Shown piece by piece: positions 8,746 through 18,693 of a stretch of 41,601 bases of DNA (its first letter is position 1; every line of letters begins with the position of its first letter). The position numbers were made by a program, and so were the translations under genes. Below the pieces are notes generated by a model. That model ran no database searches. It saw nothing but the letters and a program-made list of their open reading frames with translations, and was not told the DNA's origin. The stretch is from Arsenophonus sp046530935 (GTDB lineage Bacteria > Pseudomonadota > Gammaproteobacteria > Enterobacterales > Enterobacteriaceae), in the NCBI GenBank assembly GCA_046530935.1, contig JBHEQW010000012.1, forward strand, positions 1 to 41,601. Reading direction: 5' to 3'.

Positions 8746-11700
8746 TTATTCATGCTCTCGATTACTAAAACCCGCATTTAGTAATTCTGCTAAATTAGCT
8801 GTTGCCTTATCAGCGTTAACTTGTGATAAGGCAACAGGGTCATTAAGCATATGACGACGACGTATTCGATCTTTGTGATATGCATAGCCTGTACCGGCAG
8901 GAATTAGGCGGCCAACAATGACGTTCTCCTTCAAACCACGAAGTTCATCACGTTTTCCAGCAACTGCAGCTTCAGTAAGCACTCGTGTTGTTTCCTGAAA
9001 TGAGGCTGCTGAGATAAAGGACTCTGTCGCTAAAGAGGCTTTGGTAATACCTAGCAGATCACGACTAAAGGTAGCAGGTAATTTGCCCTCTTGTTCTAAT
9101 TTGCGGTTTGCTACTTTAACACGTGAGAACTCTACTTGTTCACCTTCTAAAAATTCAGAGTTACCAGCATCAACAATTGTTGTTTTACGTAACATTTGAC
9201 GAACGATAACTTCAATATGTTTATCGTTAATTTTAACTCCTTGTAGGCGATAAACTTCTTGGACTTCGTTCGTTATATAACAAGAAACAGCATGAGCTCC
9301 ACGCAACCGCAAAATATCATGTGGCGATTCTGGGCCATCAGAAATCACATCACCACGATCAACTCTCTCACCTTCAAAGACATTAAGCTGACGCCATTTA
9401 GGGATCATTTCTTCGTGTGCTTCACCATCATCTATCGGCGTGATCAGTAGGCGACGTTTACCTTTAGTTTCCTTACCAAAAGAAATAATACCGCTAATCT
9501 CAGCAAGAATAGCCGGTTCTTTTGGTCGACGTGCCTCGAATAGATCAGCAACACGTGGTAATCCCCCAGTAATATCTTTAGTACCACCTGATTCTTGTGG
9601 AATGCGAGCTAAGGTATCACCAATATTAATTGGTGCGCCATCATCCAATTGAACAATCGCTTTACCAGGTAAGAAATATTGTGTTGGCATGTCAGTTCCA
9701 GGAATTAATACATCATTGCCTTTCACATCAACAATGCGCAATGCTGGGCGCAAATCTTTACTACCAGCAGTACGCTCAGCTGTATCGAGCACAACAATTG
9801 ATGATAAGCCAGTTAGTTCATCTGTCTGACGTATAATAGATTGCCCATCTTCCATATCAGAGAACCGAATAATACCTGCAACTTCACTGATAACTGGCAT
9901 GGTATGTGGGTCCCAGTTAGCAACTGTTTCACCACCATTAACATTATCACCTTTATTAAGGTGTGCGCCATAAGGAACTTTATAGTTTTCTTTAGTTCGA
10001 CCAAATTCATCTATCACTCGCAATTCTGTATTACGAGAAGTGATAACCAAGTGACCTTCAGAATTCTTTACAAATTTGGCGTTAACCAGTTTGATAGTAC
10101 CTTTGTTACGTACTTGAATACTTGATTCTGCCGCTGCACGTGATGCTGCACCACCAATGTGGAATGTGCGCATTGTCAATTGTGTGCCAGGTTCACCTAT
10201 TGATTGAGCAGCAATAACACCAACAGCTTCACCTTTATTGATGATATGACCACGCGCTAAATCACGACCATAACATTTTGCACAAACACCAAAATCAGTT
10301 TCACAACTTACAACAGATCGTACTTTTACGCTATCAACAGAGTTGGCTTCAAGTTCATCACACAATTTTTCAGTTAATAAGACGTTACGTGGTATTAAAA
10401 TATTTGCTGTACCAGGGACTAATATATCTTCTCCTATAACTCGGCCTAAGACCCGTTCACGTAAAGGTTCTTTAACGTCACCACCTTCAATAACCGGTGT
10501 CATTAAAATGCCATCATAAGTGCCACAATCATCCTCAGTGACAACTAGATCTTGTGCAACATCAACTAAACGACGGGTTAAATAACCTGAATTTGCTGTC
10601 TTCAATGCGGTATCAGCTAGACCTTTACGTGCACCGTGAGTTGAAATAAAGTATTGTAATACGTTCAGACCTTCACGGAAGTTGGCGGTGATCGGTGTCT
10701 CAATAATCGAGCCATCCGGCTTTGCCATCAAACCGCGCATGCCCGCTAATTGACGGATCTGTGCCGCAGAACCACGTGCTCCAGAATCAGCCATCATAAA
10801 GATACTGTTAAACGAAACTTGTTTCTCATCTTGACCATCACAGTTAACAACTGTTTCAGTAGATAAATTTTCCATCATCGCTTTTGCAACACGCTCATTA
10901 GCCGCAGCCCAAATGTCGATAACTTTGTTATAACGTTCGCCAGCAGTAACCAGACCTGATTGGAACTGTTCTTGAATTTCAGCAACCTCAGCTTCAGCTT
11001 CACCGATAATAGTCGCTTTTTTCTCTGGTATTACCATATCGTCAATACCAACAGAAGCCCCAGAACGAGCAGCATAAGAAAAGCCAGTATACATGATTTG
11101 GTCGGCAAAGATAACAGTTGGTTTTAAGTCTAAAACGCGATAACAAGTATTAATCATTTTAGAAATAGCTTTCTTACCCAAAGTCTGATTGACTAATGAG
11201 TATGGCAGGCCTTTAGGTACGATCATCCATAAAATAGCTCGACCAATTGTGGTATCAACTAACTGAGTTGTAACTTCAATATTACCTTCACCATCATTGA
11301 CTTCTTCTCTAATACGGACTTTAACGCGAGCATGTAATGAGGCTAAGCCTGAACGGTAAACCAGCTCAGCTTCTTTCGGTCCAGATAATACCATGCCTTC
11401 ACCTTTAGCATTTACACAATCACGTGTCATATAGTACAAACCAAGTACCACGTCTTGAGAAGGTACTATGATTGGTTCGCCATTGGCTGGCGACAAAATA
11501 TTATTTGTTGACATCATTAAGGCACGTGCTTCTAACTGCGCTTCTAAAGTTAATGGAACGTGAACAGCCATCTGGTCACCATCAAAGTCAGCGTTATAAG
11601 CAGCACATACTAGTGGGTGTAATTGGATTGCCTTACCTTCAATTAAAATGGGCTCAAACGCCTGAATACCAAGACGATGTAGTGTTGGGGCACGGTTTAG

Positions 11701-12966
11701 CATAACAGGGTGTTCACGAATCACTTCATCGAGAATATCCCAGACTACAGATTCTTCACGCTCAACCATCTTCTTGGCTGCTTTAATTGTTGTCGCTAAT
11801 CCATGTAATTCCAATTTACCATAAATAAATGGCTTAAATAATTCCAATGCCATTCTCTTAGGTAAACCACATTGATGCAGGCGAAGATAAGGACCAACCG
11901 TGATAACAGAACGACCTGAGTAATCAACACGTTTACCTAATAAGTTCTGACGGAAACGACCTTGCTTGCCTTTTATCATATCTGCCAAAGATTTCAGTGG
12001 ACGTTTATTTGAGCCGGTAATTGAACGGCCACGACGGCCATTATCCAGCAGTGCATCAACCGCTTCTTGTAACATTCGTTTTTCATTACGTACAATGATA
12101 TCAGGTGCAGTCAAATCCAATAGACGCTTTAAGCGATTGTTACGGTTAATAACGCGACGATATAAATCATTTAAATCAGAAGTTGCAAAGCGACCACCAT
12201 CTAGCGGAACAAGCGGACGTAAATCCGGCGGTAATACTGGTAGTACATTCAGAATCATCCACTCAGGATTATTGCCAGATTGAATAAATGCTTCTAGCAG
12301 TTTGATACGTTTAGTTAATTTCTTCCGTTTAGTTTCAGAGTTAGTTATATTTAATTCTTCACGTAACACTTCACATTCTTGCTTCAAATTAAGATTTTTT
12401 AGCAAAAATTGGATCGCTTCTGCACCCATTTTAGCATCAATTTCATCACCAAACTCTTCCAAAGCATCAAGATATTGCTCTTCAGTCAAGATTTGTCCGG
12501 CCTCTAAGCTTGTCATGCCCCCTTCGATCACAACATATGATTCAAAATATAGTACCCTCTCAATATCACGCAAAGGCATATCAAGCAACAAACCAATACG
12601 TGACGGTAATGATTTCAAAAACCATATATGTGCTGTAGGTGAAGCTAACTCAATATGACCCATTCGCTCACGACGTACTTTAGTTTGGGTGACCTCAACA
12701 CCACATTTCTCACAAATCACACCTCGGTGTTTTAATCGTTTATATTTACCACATAAACATTCATAGTCTTTAACTGGTCCAAAAATACGCGCACAGAAAA
12801 GACCATTACGTTCAGGCTTGAACGTACGGTAGTTAATGGTTTCTGGTTTTTTCACTTCACCAAATGACCATGAACGGATCATATCTGGAGAAGCCAGAGT
12901 AATCTTGATCGCATCAAACTCTTCTGTTTTAGTCTGTGCTTTTAGAAACTTTAATAAGTCTTTCAC
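8746..12966 (-). CDS. rpoC: DNA-directed RNA polymerase subunit beta'
   Basis: The largest RNA polymerase subunit, forming one jaw of the active cleft. It has 1406 residues (E. coli 1407). The first zinc site is intact with C70, C72, C85 and C88 (YECLCGKYK...ICEKCG). The catalytic NADFDGDQMAVH motif carrying the three magnesium aspartates lies near residue 460. The second zinc site is visible in SCETDFGVCAKCYGRD. Bridge-helix and trigger-loop regions read normally, and the C-terminus ends LNAGFSNREHE. It lies 116 bp after rpoB, on the same strand, and ends at an intrinsic terminator. No truncation or frameshift. Confidence 0.99.
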   Translation of the reverse strand: MKDLLKFLKAQTKTEEFDAIKITLASPDMIRSWSFGEVKKPETINYRTFKPERNGLFCARIFGPVKDYECLCGKYKRLKHRGVICEKCGVEVTQTKVRRERMGHIELASPTAHIWFLKSLPSRIGLLLDMPLRDIERVLYFESYVVIEGGMTSLEAGQILTEEQYLDALEEFGDEIDAKMGAEAIQFLLKNLNLKQECEVLREELNITNSETKRKKLTKRIKLLEAFIQSGNNPEWMILNVLPVLPPDLRPLVPLDGGRFATSDLNDLYRRVINRNNRLKRLLDLTAPDIIVRNEKRMLQEAVDALLDNGRRGRSITGSNKRPLKSLADMIKGKQGRFRQNLLGKRVDYSGRSVITVGPYLRLHQCGLPKRMALELFKPFIYGKLELHGLATTIKAAKKMVEREESVVWDILDEVIREHPVMLNRAPTLHRLGIQAFEPILIEGKAIQLHPLVCAAYNADFDGDQMAVHVPLTLEAQLEARALMMSTNNILSPANGEPIIVPSQDVVLGLYYMTRDCVNAKGEGMVLSGPKEAELVYRSGLASLHARVKVRIREEVNDGEGNIEVTTQLVDTTIGRAILWMIVPKGLPYSLVNQTLGKKAISKMINTCYRVLDLKPTVIFADQIMYTGFSYAARSGASVGIDDMVIPEKKATIIGEAEAEVAEIQEQFQSGLVTAGERYNKVIDIWAAANERVAKAMMENLSTETVVNCDGQDEKQVSFNSIFMMADSGARGSAAQIRQLAGMRGLMAKPDGSIIETPITANFREGLNVLQYFISTHGARKGLADTALKTANSGYLTRRLVDVAQDLVVTEDDCGTYDGILMTPVIEGGDVKEPLRERVLGRVIGEDILVPGTANILIPRNVLLTEKLCDELEANSVDSVKVRSVVSCETDFGVCAKCYGRDLARGHIINKGEAVGVIAAQSIGEPGTQLTMRTFHIGGAASRAAAESSIQVRNKGTIKLVNAKFVKNSEGHLVITSRNTELRVIDEFGRTKENYKVPYGAHLNKGDNVNGGETVANWDPHTMPVISEVAGIIRFSDMEDGQSIIRQTDELTGLSSIVVLDTAERTAGSKDLRPALRIVDVKGNDVLIPGTDMPTQYFLPGKAIVQLDDGAPINIGDTLARIPQESGGTKDITGGLPRVADLFEARRPKEPAILAEISGIISFGKETKGKRRLLITPIDDGEAHEEMIPKWRQLNVFEGERVDRGDVISDGPESPHDILRLRGAHAVSCYITNEVQEVYRLQGVKINDKHIEVIVRQMLRKTTIVDAGNSEFLEGEQVEFSRVKVANRKLEQEGKLPATFSRDLLGITKASLATESFISAASFQETTRVLTEAAVAGKRDELRGLKENVIVGRLIPAGTGYAYHKDRIRRRHMLNDPVALSQVNADKATANLAELLNAGFSNREHE

Positions 12967-13082
12967 GGAATGCCTCCTGTCGGAGTTAAACCTGCGAGGA
13001 AGCGGTTTTAGCTACCTCCTACTAAACCAAGGGTAATAATTTATAAAGCTAAGTAATAGATTAAGCTTTATAACATCACTTA

Positions 13083-16000
13083 TTACTCGTCTTCCAGTTC
13101 AATGTTAATTCCCAGCGAGCGGATCTCTTTTAATAATACATTGAAAGACTCCGGCATCCCTGGTTCCATCTGATGGTTGCCGTCTACGATGTTTTTATAC
13201 ATTTTAGTGCGTCCGTTTACATCATCTGATTTAACGGTAAGCATTTCTTGTAAGATATAAGCAGCGCCATATGCTTCCAGAGCCCAAACTTCCATCTCGC
13301 CAAAACGCTGACCACCAAACTGTGCTTTACCACCCAACGGTTGTTGAGTAACCAGGCTATATGAACCTGTTGAACGTGCATGCATTTTATCATCAACAAG
13401 ATGATTCAGTTTTAGCATATACATATAGCCAACTGTTACCTGACGTTCAAATTTCTCGCCTGTACGACCATCATACAATGTAATCTGACCGGAAGTCGGC
13501 AATTCAGCTAAAGTCAATAGTTCTTTGATTTCCTTTTCTTTTGCACCGTCAAAGACCGGTGTCGCAATTGGCATGCCTTTCTTCAAATTATGTGCTAATC
13601 TAAGAACTTCTTTATCAGAAAATGTAGTGAGATCAACTTTTTGACGAAGATCATCTCCTAAGTTATAGGCTTTCTGAATAAATTCTCGCAATCTGGCTAC
13701 TTCACCATCTTGTTTCAGCATAGTATTAATCTTATCACCAATACCTTTAGCAGCCATCCCTAAATGGGTTTCCAGAATTTGCCCAATATTCATGCGCGAT
13801 GGTACGCCAAGTGGATTCAAAACGATATCAACATGGTTGCCATGTTCATCATAAGGCATGTCTTCAACAGGATTGATTTTTGAAATAACCCCTTTGTTAC
13901 CATGCCTGCCAGCTATTTTGTCGCCAAGTTGAATTTGACGTTTTACTGCTAAATAAACTTTAACGATTTTCAATACGCCTGGCGATAAATCATCTCCTTG
14001 AGTGATCTTCCGACGTTTAGCCTCTAGCTTCTTCTCAAATTCAACTTTAAGATCAGCATACTGCTCAGCTAATTGCTCTAACTGATTTTGTTTTTCTTCA
14101 TCCTTCAAAGATAATTCTAACCAACTTTCATGCGATAATTTATCTAGCTTTTCACCTTCAATGCCGCCATTAGTTAGTACTGCTCGGATACTGGAAAATA
14201 AACCTGCTTCAAAGATACGCAATTCTTCAGTTAAGTCTTTCTTCGCATCACTAAGTTGGATTTCTTCAATTTCTAACGCACGTTTATCTTTCTCTACGCC
14301 ATCGCGAGTAAATACTTGAACATCAATAACTGTTCCTGATACTCCATTTGGTACCCGTAGTGAAGAATCTTTGACATCAGAAGCTTTTTCGCCAAAAATA
14401 GCGCGCAACAATTTCTCTTCTGGCGTTAATTGCGTTTCACCTTTCGGTGTTACTTTGCCAACTAGAATATCGTTGCCAGTTACTTCTGCTCCGATATAAA
14501 CAATACCTGATTCATCCAATTTAGATAATGCAGCTTCACCTACATTAGGAATATCTGCCGTAATCTCTTCTGGTCCTAACTTAGTATCACGCGATATACA
14601 AGCTAATTCCTGGATATGAATGCTTGTAAAACGATCTTCCTGTACTACACGTTCAGATACCAAAATAGAATCTTCAAAGTTATAACCATTCCATGGCATG
14701 AACGCCACACGCATATTTTGTCCAAGTGCTAATTCACCTAAATCTGTAGATGGTCCATCAGCTAAAACATCACCGCTTTCAATCGGCTCGCCAAGTGAAA
14801 TAGATGGTATCTGATTAATACAAGTGTTCTGATTAGAACGCGTATATTTAGTCAGATTGTAGATATCAATGCCGGCTTTACCAGGATACATTTCATTTTC
14901 ATTAACTTTGATAACAATACGTGAGGCATCAACATACTGAACAGTCCCACCACGTTTGGCTACAGCTGTTACCCCAGAGTCAACAGCAACAGCACGTTCC
15001 ATACCTGTTCCAACCAATGGTTTATCTGAGCGTAATGTAGGTACTGCTTGACGTTGCATATTAGCGCCCATCAATGCACGGTTTGCATCATCATGTTCAA
15101 GGAATGGAATTAATGAAGCACCAACAGAAACAATCTGTTGGGTTGAAACATCCATATATTCTACTTGCTCTTGGTTGAATAAACTAGATTCGCCTTTATT
15201 ACGGCAAGTGATTAATTCTTCAACAAAGTGACCATCATCATCTAAAATAGTATTCGCTTGAGCAATGATGTAGTTACCTTCTTCAATTGCTGACAAGTAA
15301 TGAATTTCATCAGTAACGATAGCATCTCGTACCAAACGATAAGGTGTTTCCAAAAAACCATACTCATTGGTTTGTGCATAGACAGATAATGAGTTAATTA
15401 AACCGATATTCGGCCCTTCAGGCGTTTCAATTGGACATACACGTCCGTAGTGGGTTGGATGTACGTCACGAACTTCAAAGCCGGCACGCTCGCGTGTTAA
15501 GCCACCAGGGCCTAATGCTGAAATGCGGCGCTTATGTGTAATTTCAGACAGTGGATTATTTTGATCCATAAACTGCGATAATTGGCTTGAACCAAAAAAC
15601 TCTTTAATTGCAGCAGAAATTGGTTTCGCGTTAATCATATCCTGTGGCATTAATACATCTAAATCACCTAATGATAAGCGTTCTTTAACTGCACGTTCAA
15701 CTCGTACTAAACCAACTCGAAACTGATTTTCAGCCATTTCCCCAACCGAACGAATACGTCGGTTGCCTAAATGATCAATATCATCAACTTCACCTTTACC
15801 ATTACGAATAGCAATGAGTTTTTTCATCACATCAATGATATCCTGTTTGCTCAAGATGGTTAATCCTTCAATCTCTTCACGATCTAGTGAACGATTAAAC
15901 TTCATGCGTCCTACAGCTGAAAGATCGTAACGTTCTTCAGAAAAAAATAAGTTCTCAAACAGATTTTCTGCAGCTTCTCGAGTAGGTGGCTCACCTGGAC

Positions 16001-17111
16001 GCATCATACGGTAAATTTCAACTAATGCACTTAAACGATCATTTGTTGGATCAGTTCGTAATGTCTCGGAAATATATGACCCATGATCTAAGTCATTAGT
16101 AAATAATGTCTCAACAGTTTTATGGCCGCTTTGACTTAGACGTGCCAACATATCCAAAGAAAGCTCTGTATTAGCTGTACATATTAATTCACCGGTGCTT
16201 TCATAAAAGTAATCTTTGGCCACCACTTTAGTAGCAATGTATTCAACAGGTACTTCGATGCTAGTGATTTGGTCTTTTTCTAGCTGACGTATGTGGCGTG
16301 CAGTAATACGGCGGCCCTTTTCAATATAGATTTTATCGTTTGCTTCAATATCAAAAGAAGCAGTTTCGCCACGCAAACGTTCAGGGATTAACGTCATCAA
16401 AATTTTTTTATCACTGATTTGAAAAATTGTTTTATCAAAAAAGAGATTGAGAATTTCTTCGGTAGTATAATCCATCGCATGTAGAATAATGGTTGCCGGT
16501 AATTTACGACGGCGATCGATACGAACGAAAAGATTGTCTTTAGGATCAAATTCAAAATCTAACCATGAACCACGGTAAGGAATAATACGTGCATTATATA
16601 ATACTTTACCTGAAGAATGAGTTTTCCCTTTATCGTTATCAAAAAATACACCAGGACTACGATGTAGTTGAGAGACAATAACACGCTCTGTGCCATTGAT
16701 AATAAAAGTACCATTATCTGTCATAAGTGGAATTTCACCCATATAAACTTCTTGCTCTTTTATATCTTTTACTCTTCCTTCCGGTGCTTCGCGCTCGTAA
16801 ATAACAAGGCGTAGTTTAACCCGTAAGGGAGCAGAATAAGTTACCCCACGTATCTGACATTCTTTAACATTAAATACAGGTTCACTAAGATGATAGCTAA
16901 CATATTGCAATTCAGCATTGCAACTGTAGCTTTGAATTGGAAATACAGAACGGAATGCTGCTTCCAACCCATTCTGACCTTTTAAATCTTGCTTAATAAA
17001 TTTAGCGAACGAGTCAAGTTGGATAGATAAAAGATAAGGAACATTCAAAACTTGCGGACGTTTGCCAAAATCTTTGCGAATACGTTTTTTCTCTGTATAG
17101 GAGTAAACCAT
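13083..17111 (-). CDS. rpoB: DNA-directed RNA polymerase subunit beta
   Basis: The second large RNA polymerase subunit, which binds the nucleic-acid scaffold and the initiating nucleotides. Its 1342 residues equal E. coli RpoB. The rifampicin-binding region reads FGSSQLSQFMDQNNPLSE and THKRRISALGPGGLTRER with the usual wild-type residues. HYGRVCPIETPEGPNIGL and GRHGNKGVISKINP near the active site are intact, as is the C-terminal clamp contact ending INIELEDE. Upstream is a 349-bp spacer containing a conserved attenuator after rplL; downstream is rpoC. Expression is expected to be set by partial read-through from the ribosomal-protein genes. Confidence 0.99.
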   Translation of the reverse strand: MVYSYTEKKRIRKDFGKRPQVLNVPYLLSIQLDSFAKFIKQDLKGQNGLEAAFRSVFPIQSYSCNAELQYVSYHLSEPVFNVKECQIRGVTYSAPLRVKLRLVIYEREAPEGRVKDIKEQEVYMGEIPLMTDNGTFIINGTERVIVSQLHRSPGVFFDNDKGKTHSSGKVLYNARIIPYRGSWLDFEFDPKDNLFVRIDRRRKLPATIILHAMDYTTEEILNLFFDKTIFQISDKKILMTLIPERLRGETASFDIEANDKIYIEKGRRITARHIRQLEKDQITSIEVPVEYIATKVVAKDYFYESTGELICTANTELSLDMLARLSQSGHKTVETLFTNDLDHGSYISETLRTDPTNDRLSALVEIYRMMRPGEPPTREAAENLFENLFFSEERYDLSAVGRMKFNRSLDREEIEGLTILSKQDIIDVMKKLIAIRNGKGEVDDIDHLGNRRIRSVGEMAENQFRVGLVRVERAVKERLSLGDLDVLMPQDMINAKPISAAIKEFFGSSQLSQFMDQNNPLSEITHKRRISALGPGGLTRERAGFEVRDVHPTHYGRVCPIETPEGPNIGLINSLSVYAQTNEYGFLETPYRLVRDAIVTDEIHYLSAIEEGNYIIAQANTILDDDGHFVEELITCRNKGESSLFNQEQVEYMDVSTQQIVSVGASLIPFLEHDDANRALMGANMQRQAVPTLRSDKPLVGTGMERAVAVDSGVTAVAKRGGTVQYVDASRIVIKVNENEMYPGKAGIDIYNLTKYTRSNQNTCINQIPSISLGEPIESGDVLADGPSTDLGELALGQNMRVAFMPWNGYNFEDSILVSERVVQEDRFTSIHIQELACISRDTKLGPEEITADIPNVGEAALSKLDESGIVYIGAEVTGNDILVGKVTPKGETQLTPEEKLLRAIFGEKASDVKDSSLRVPNGVSGTVIDVQVFTRDGVEKDKRALEIEEIQLSDAKKDLTEELRIFEAGLFSSIRAVLTNGGIEGEKLDKLSHESWLELSLKDEEKQNQLEQLAEQYADLKVEFEKKLEAKRRKITQGDDLSPGVLKIVKVYLAVKRQIQLGDKIAGRHGNKGVISKINPVEDMPYDEHGNHVDIVLNPLGVPSRMNIGQILETHLGMAAKGIGDKINTMLKQDGEVARLREFIQKAYNLGDDLRQKVDLTTFSDKEVLRLAHNLKKGMPIATPVFDGAKEKEIKELLTLAELPTSGQITLYDGRTGEKFERQVTVGYMYMLKLNHLVDDKMHARSTGSYSLVTQQPLGGKAQFGGQRFGEMEVWALEAYGAAYILQEMLTVKSDDVNGRTKMYKNIVDGNHQMEPGMPESFNVLLKEIRSLGINIELEDE

Positions 17112-17388
17112 ATGGTTCCCCTCAGCTTGCTGATTAGTGGTCCACTCTGTCCATCCTAAAGGACAGCATTTACAACACTATTTTTTGAAACAAAAAATAA
17201 ATTATTATTCTATAAGGTTTATTGCCATTACTCTCAAATCATTTCATTGCATTATAATTAGCAAGCTTTAATTAATTATTAGAGTCATAAACGCAGTTTA
17301 TTAAGTCGTTAATAGCAAAAGCATTAAAAAATAACTCAGTAACTAAATAGTGTGAAATATTACCGATTCTTAATGCGCTTTATAGCGC

Positions 17389-17420
17389 AAAAAAAGCTGG
17401 TGACTAAAAAATCACCAGCT
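17389..17420 (-). terminator. rplL-rpoB attenuator
   Basis: On the minus strand the stem AGCTGGTGA (17412-17420) pairs with TCACCAGCT (17395-17403) around the loop TTTTTTAG, and is followed by a run of Ts (17389-17395 on the plus strand are As). This is the same element that in E. coli lowers transcription from rplL into rpoB. It is 40 bp past the rplL stop. A smaller stem (about 17424-17442, CAGCCT/AGGCTG) lies between rplL and it. Confidence 0.85.
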
Positions 17421-17460
17421 GTCAGCCTGTAAAATTTAGGCTGTTAACTTAAAGCAAAGC

Positions 17461-17826
17461 TTATTTAACTTCAACAGAAGCTCCAACCGCTTCTAGCGAT
17501 TTCTTCAGTGTTTCAGATTCTTCTTTGCTGACTGCTTCTTTAATTATTGCTGGCGCTGATTCTGCAATGTCTTTGGCTTCTTTTAGTCCTAAACCGGTTG
17601 CTGTACGAACAGCTTTAATAACCGCAACTTTGTTAGCACCAATAGCAGATAAAATAACATCAAATTCGGTTTTTTCTTCAACCGCTATTTCAGCAGCAGG
17701 TACAGCAACAGGGCTTGGTGCTGCAGAAACACCAAACTTATCTTCCATCATGGTGATCAGTGCAACAACGTCCATTACAGACATCTCTGCAACTGCATCA
17801 AGAATTTGTTCTTTAGTTATAGACAT
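17461..17826 (-). CDS. rplL: 50S ribosomal protein L7/L12
   Basis: L7/L12 forms the flexible stalk that recruits translational GTPases (EF-Tu, EF-G, both encoded upstream here). The 121 residues match the family. There is an N-terminal dimerisation helix (SITKEQILDAVAEMSVMDVV), an alanine- and proline-rich hinge (about residues 37-50), and a C-terminal domain with the conserved GLGLKEAKD(I)AE segment that contacts the GTPases. It lies 61 bp after rplJ; the attenuator before rpoB follows. Confidence 0.98.
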   Translation of the reverse strand: MSITKEQILDAVAEMSVMDVVALITMMEDKFGVSAAPSPVAVPAAEIAVEEKTEFDVILSAIGANKVAVIKAVRTATGLGLKEAKDIAESAPAIIKEAVSKEESETLKKSLEAVGASVEVK

Positions 17827-17887
17827 AACAAGGGTTCCTAAAATTCAGAAATATTTATACGTCAAAAAGCAACCCCGGAATATCGCC

Positions 17888-18385
17888 TTAAGTAGCTTCT
17901 TTCTGATTGCGTAGTGCCGCCATAATGCAAGTCAATTTACCTGCAGAGGCTTCTTTCATGGTTGACATCAGACGCGCAATTGCTTCATAATAAGTTGGGA
18001 GAGTTGCCAAACGATCGATTTGATTCGCTGGAATAAACTCTCCTTCAAAGGCTGCTGCTTTAATCTCGAATGCTTGATTCGCTTTTGCGAACTCTTTAAA
18101 CAAACTAGCAGCTGCGCTCGGATCTTCTTTAGAAAAAGCAATCAAGGTTGGACCAATAAACGCTTCTTTAAGGCATTCATAAGAAGTGCCTTCAACAACA
18201 CGGCGCATCAAAGTATTACGAACAATACGAAGATAAACACCTGCTTCGCGACCTGATTTACGTAGCTCAGTCATTTTATCTACAGCTACACCACGAAAAT
18301 CCGCGACAACTGCAGATATAGCACATTTGGCTACTTCGCTGACTTCAGCAACAATCGCTTGTTTGTCTTGAAGATTTAGTGCCAT
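17888..18385 (-). CDS. rplJ: 50S ribosomal protein L10
   Basis: L10 anchors L7/L12 dimers to 23S rRNA. It has 165 residues, equal to E. coli. The N-terminal part MALNLQDKQAIVAEVSEVAK, the RNA-binding RIVRNTLMRR segment (about residues 52-62), and the C-terminal L12-binding helix are present. The start is supported by the ribosome-binding sequence AGGAGC ahead of ATG. The 308-bp leader upstream would be the target of L10-(L12)4 autogenous repression, as known in enterobacteria. Confidence 0.98.
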   Translation of the reverse strand: MALNLQDKQAIVAEVSEVAKCAISAVVADFRGVAVDKMTELRKSGREAGVYLRIVRNTLMRRVVEGTSYECLKEAFIGPTLIAFSKEDPSAAASLFKEFAKANQAFEIKAAAFEGEFIPANQIDRLATLPTYYEAIARLMSTMKEASAGKLTCIMAALRNQKEAT

Positions 18386-18592
18386 TAGCTTTTTGCTCCT
18401 GGATGATTAAGTGGATTACCACTGGTTGGTCTCACATCACTCAAAGCATCACATATATTTGAGCATTAAATGCGGTGAGCAAAATTTAAAAATTAATCTT
18501 AGTGGTTCTATGTCATTATTTGCGTAGGATAGTAATTTACTAGTTATGCCTACGGTCTTGGTCGTAGCCTGGTCTTGTATAGACTACAACCA
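18386..18592 (-). promoter_or_regulatory. rplJ leader (L10-binding regulatory region)
   Basis: The gene-free minus-strand segment before rplJ contains the stretch GAGTGATGTGAGACC followed by ACCAGTGGTAATCC, close to the L10(L12)4 binding region of enterobacterial rplJ leaders. The family uses this RNA to repress rplJL translation. I recognise the conserved core by eye; the full fold was not computed. The leader is somewhat shorter than in E. coli. Confidence 0.55.
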
Positions 18593-18639
18593 AGATTCTA
18601 TTTTTCTTATTTCTTATAGAAATAAGAAAAATAGAATCT
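18593..18639. repeat. Perfect 20-bp palindrome between rplA and rplJ
   Basis: Bases 18593-18612 are the exact reverse complement of 18620-18639, with a 7-nt loop (18613-18619). In the rplA-rplJ transcript it would form a long AU-rich hairpin of 20 uninterrupted pairs. No U-tract follows on the minus strand, so it is not a standard terminator; it could be an RNA processing site or a template-switch product. Confidence 0.85.
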
Positions 18640-18693
18640 AAAATTCTATATAAATTTAACAAAAAGGTAAAGCTAAAAATGATATTCAAAAAA

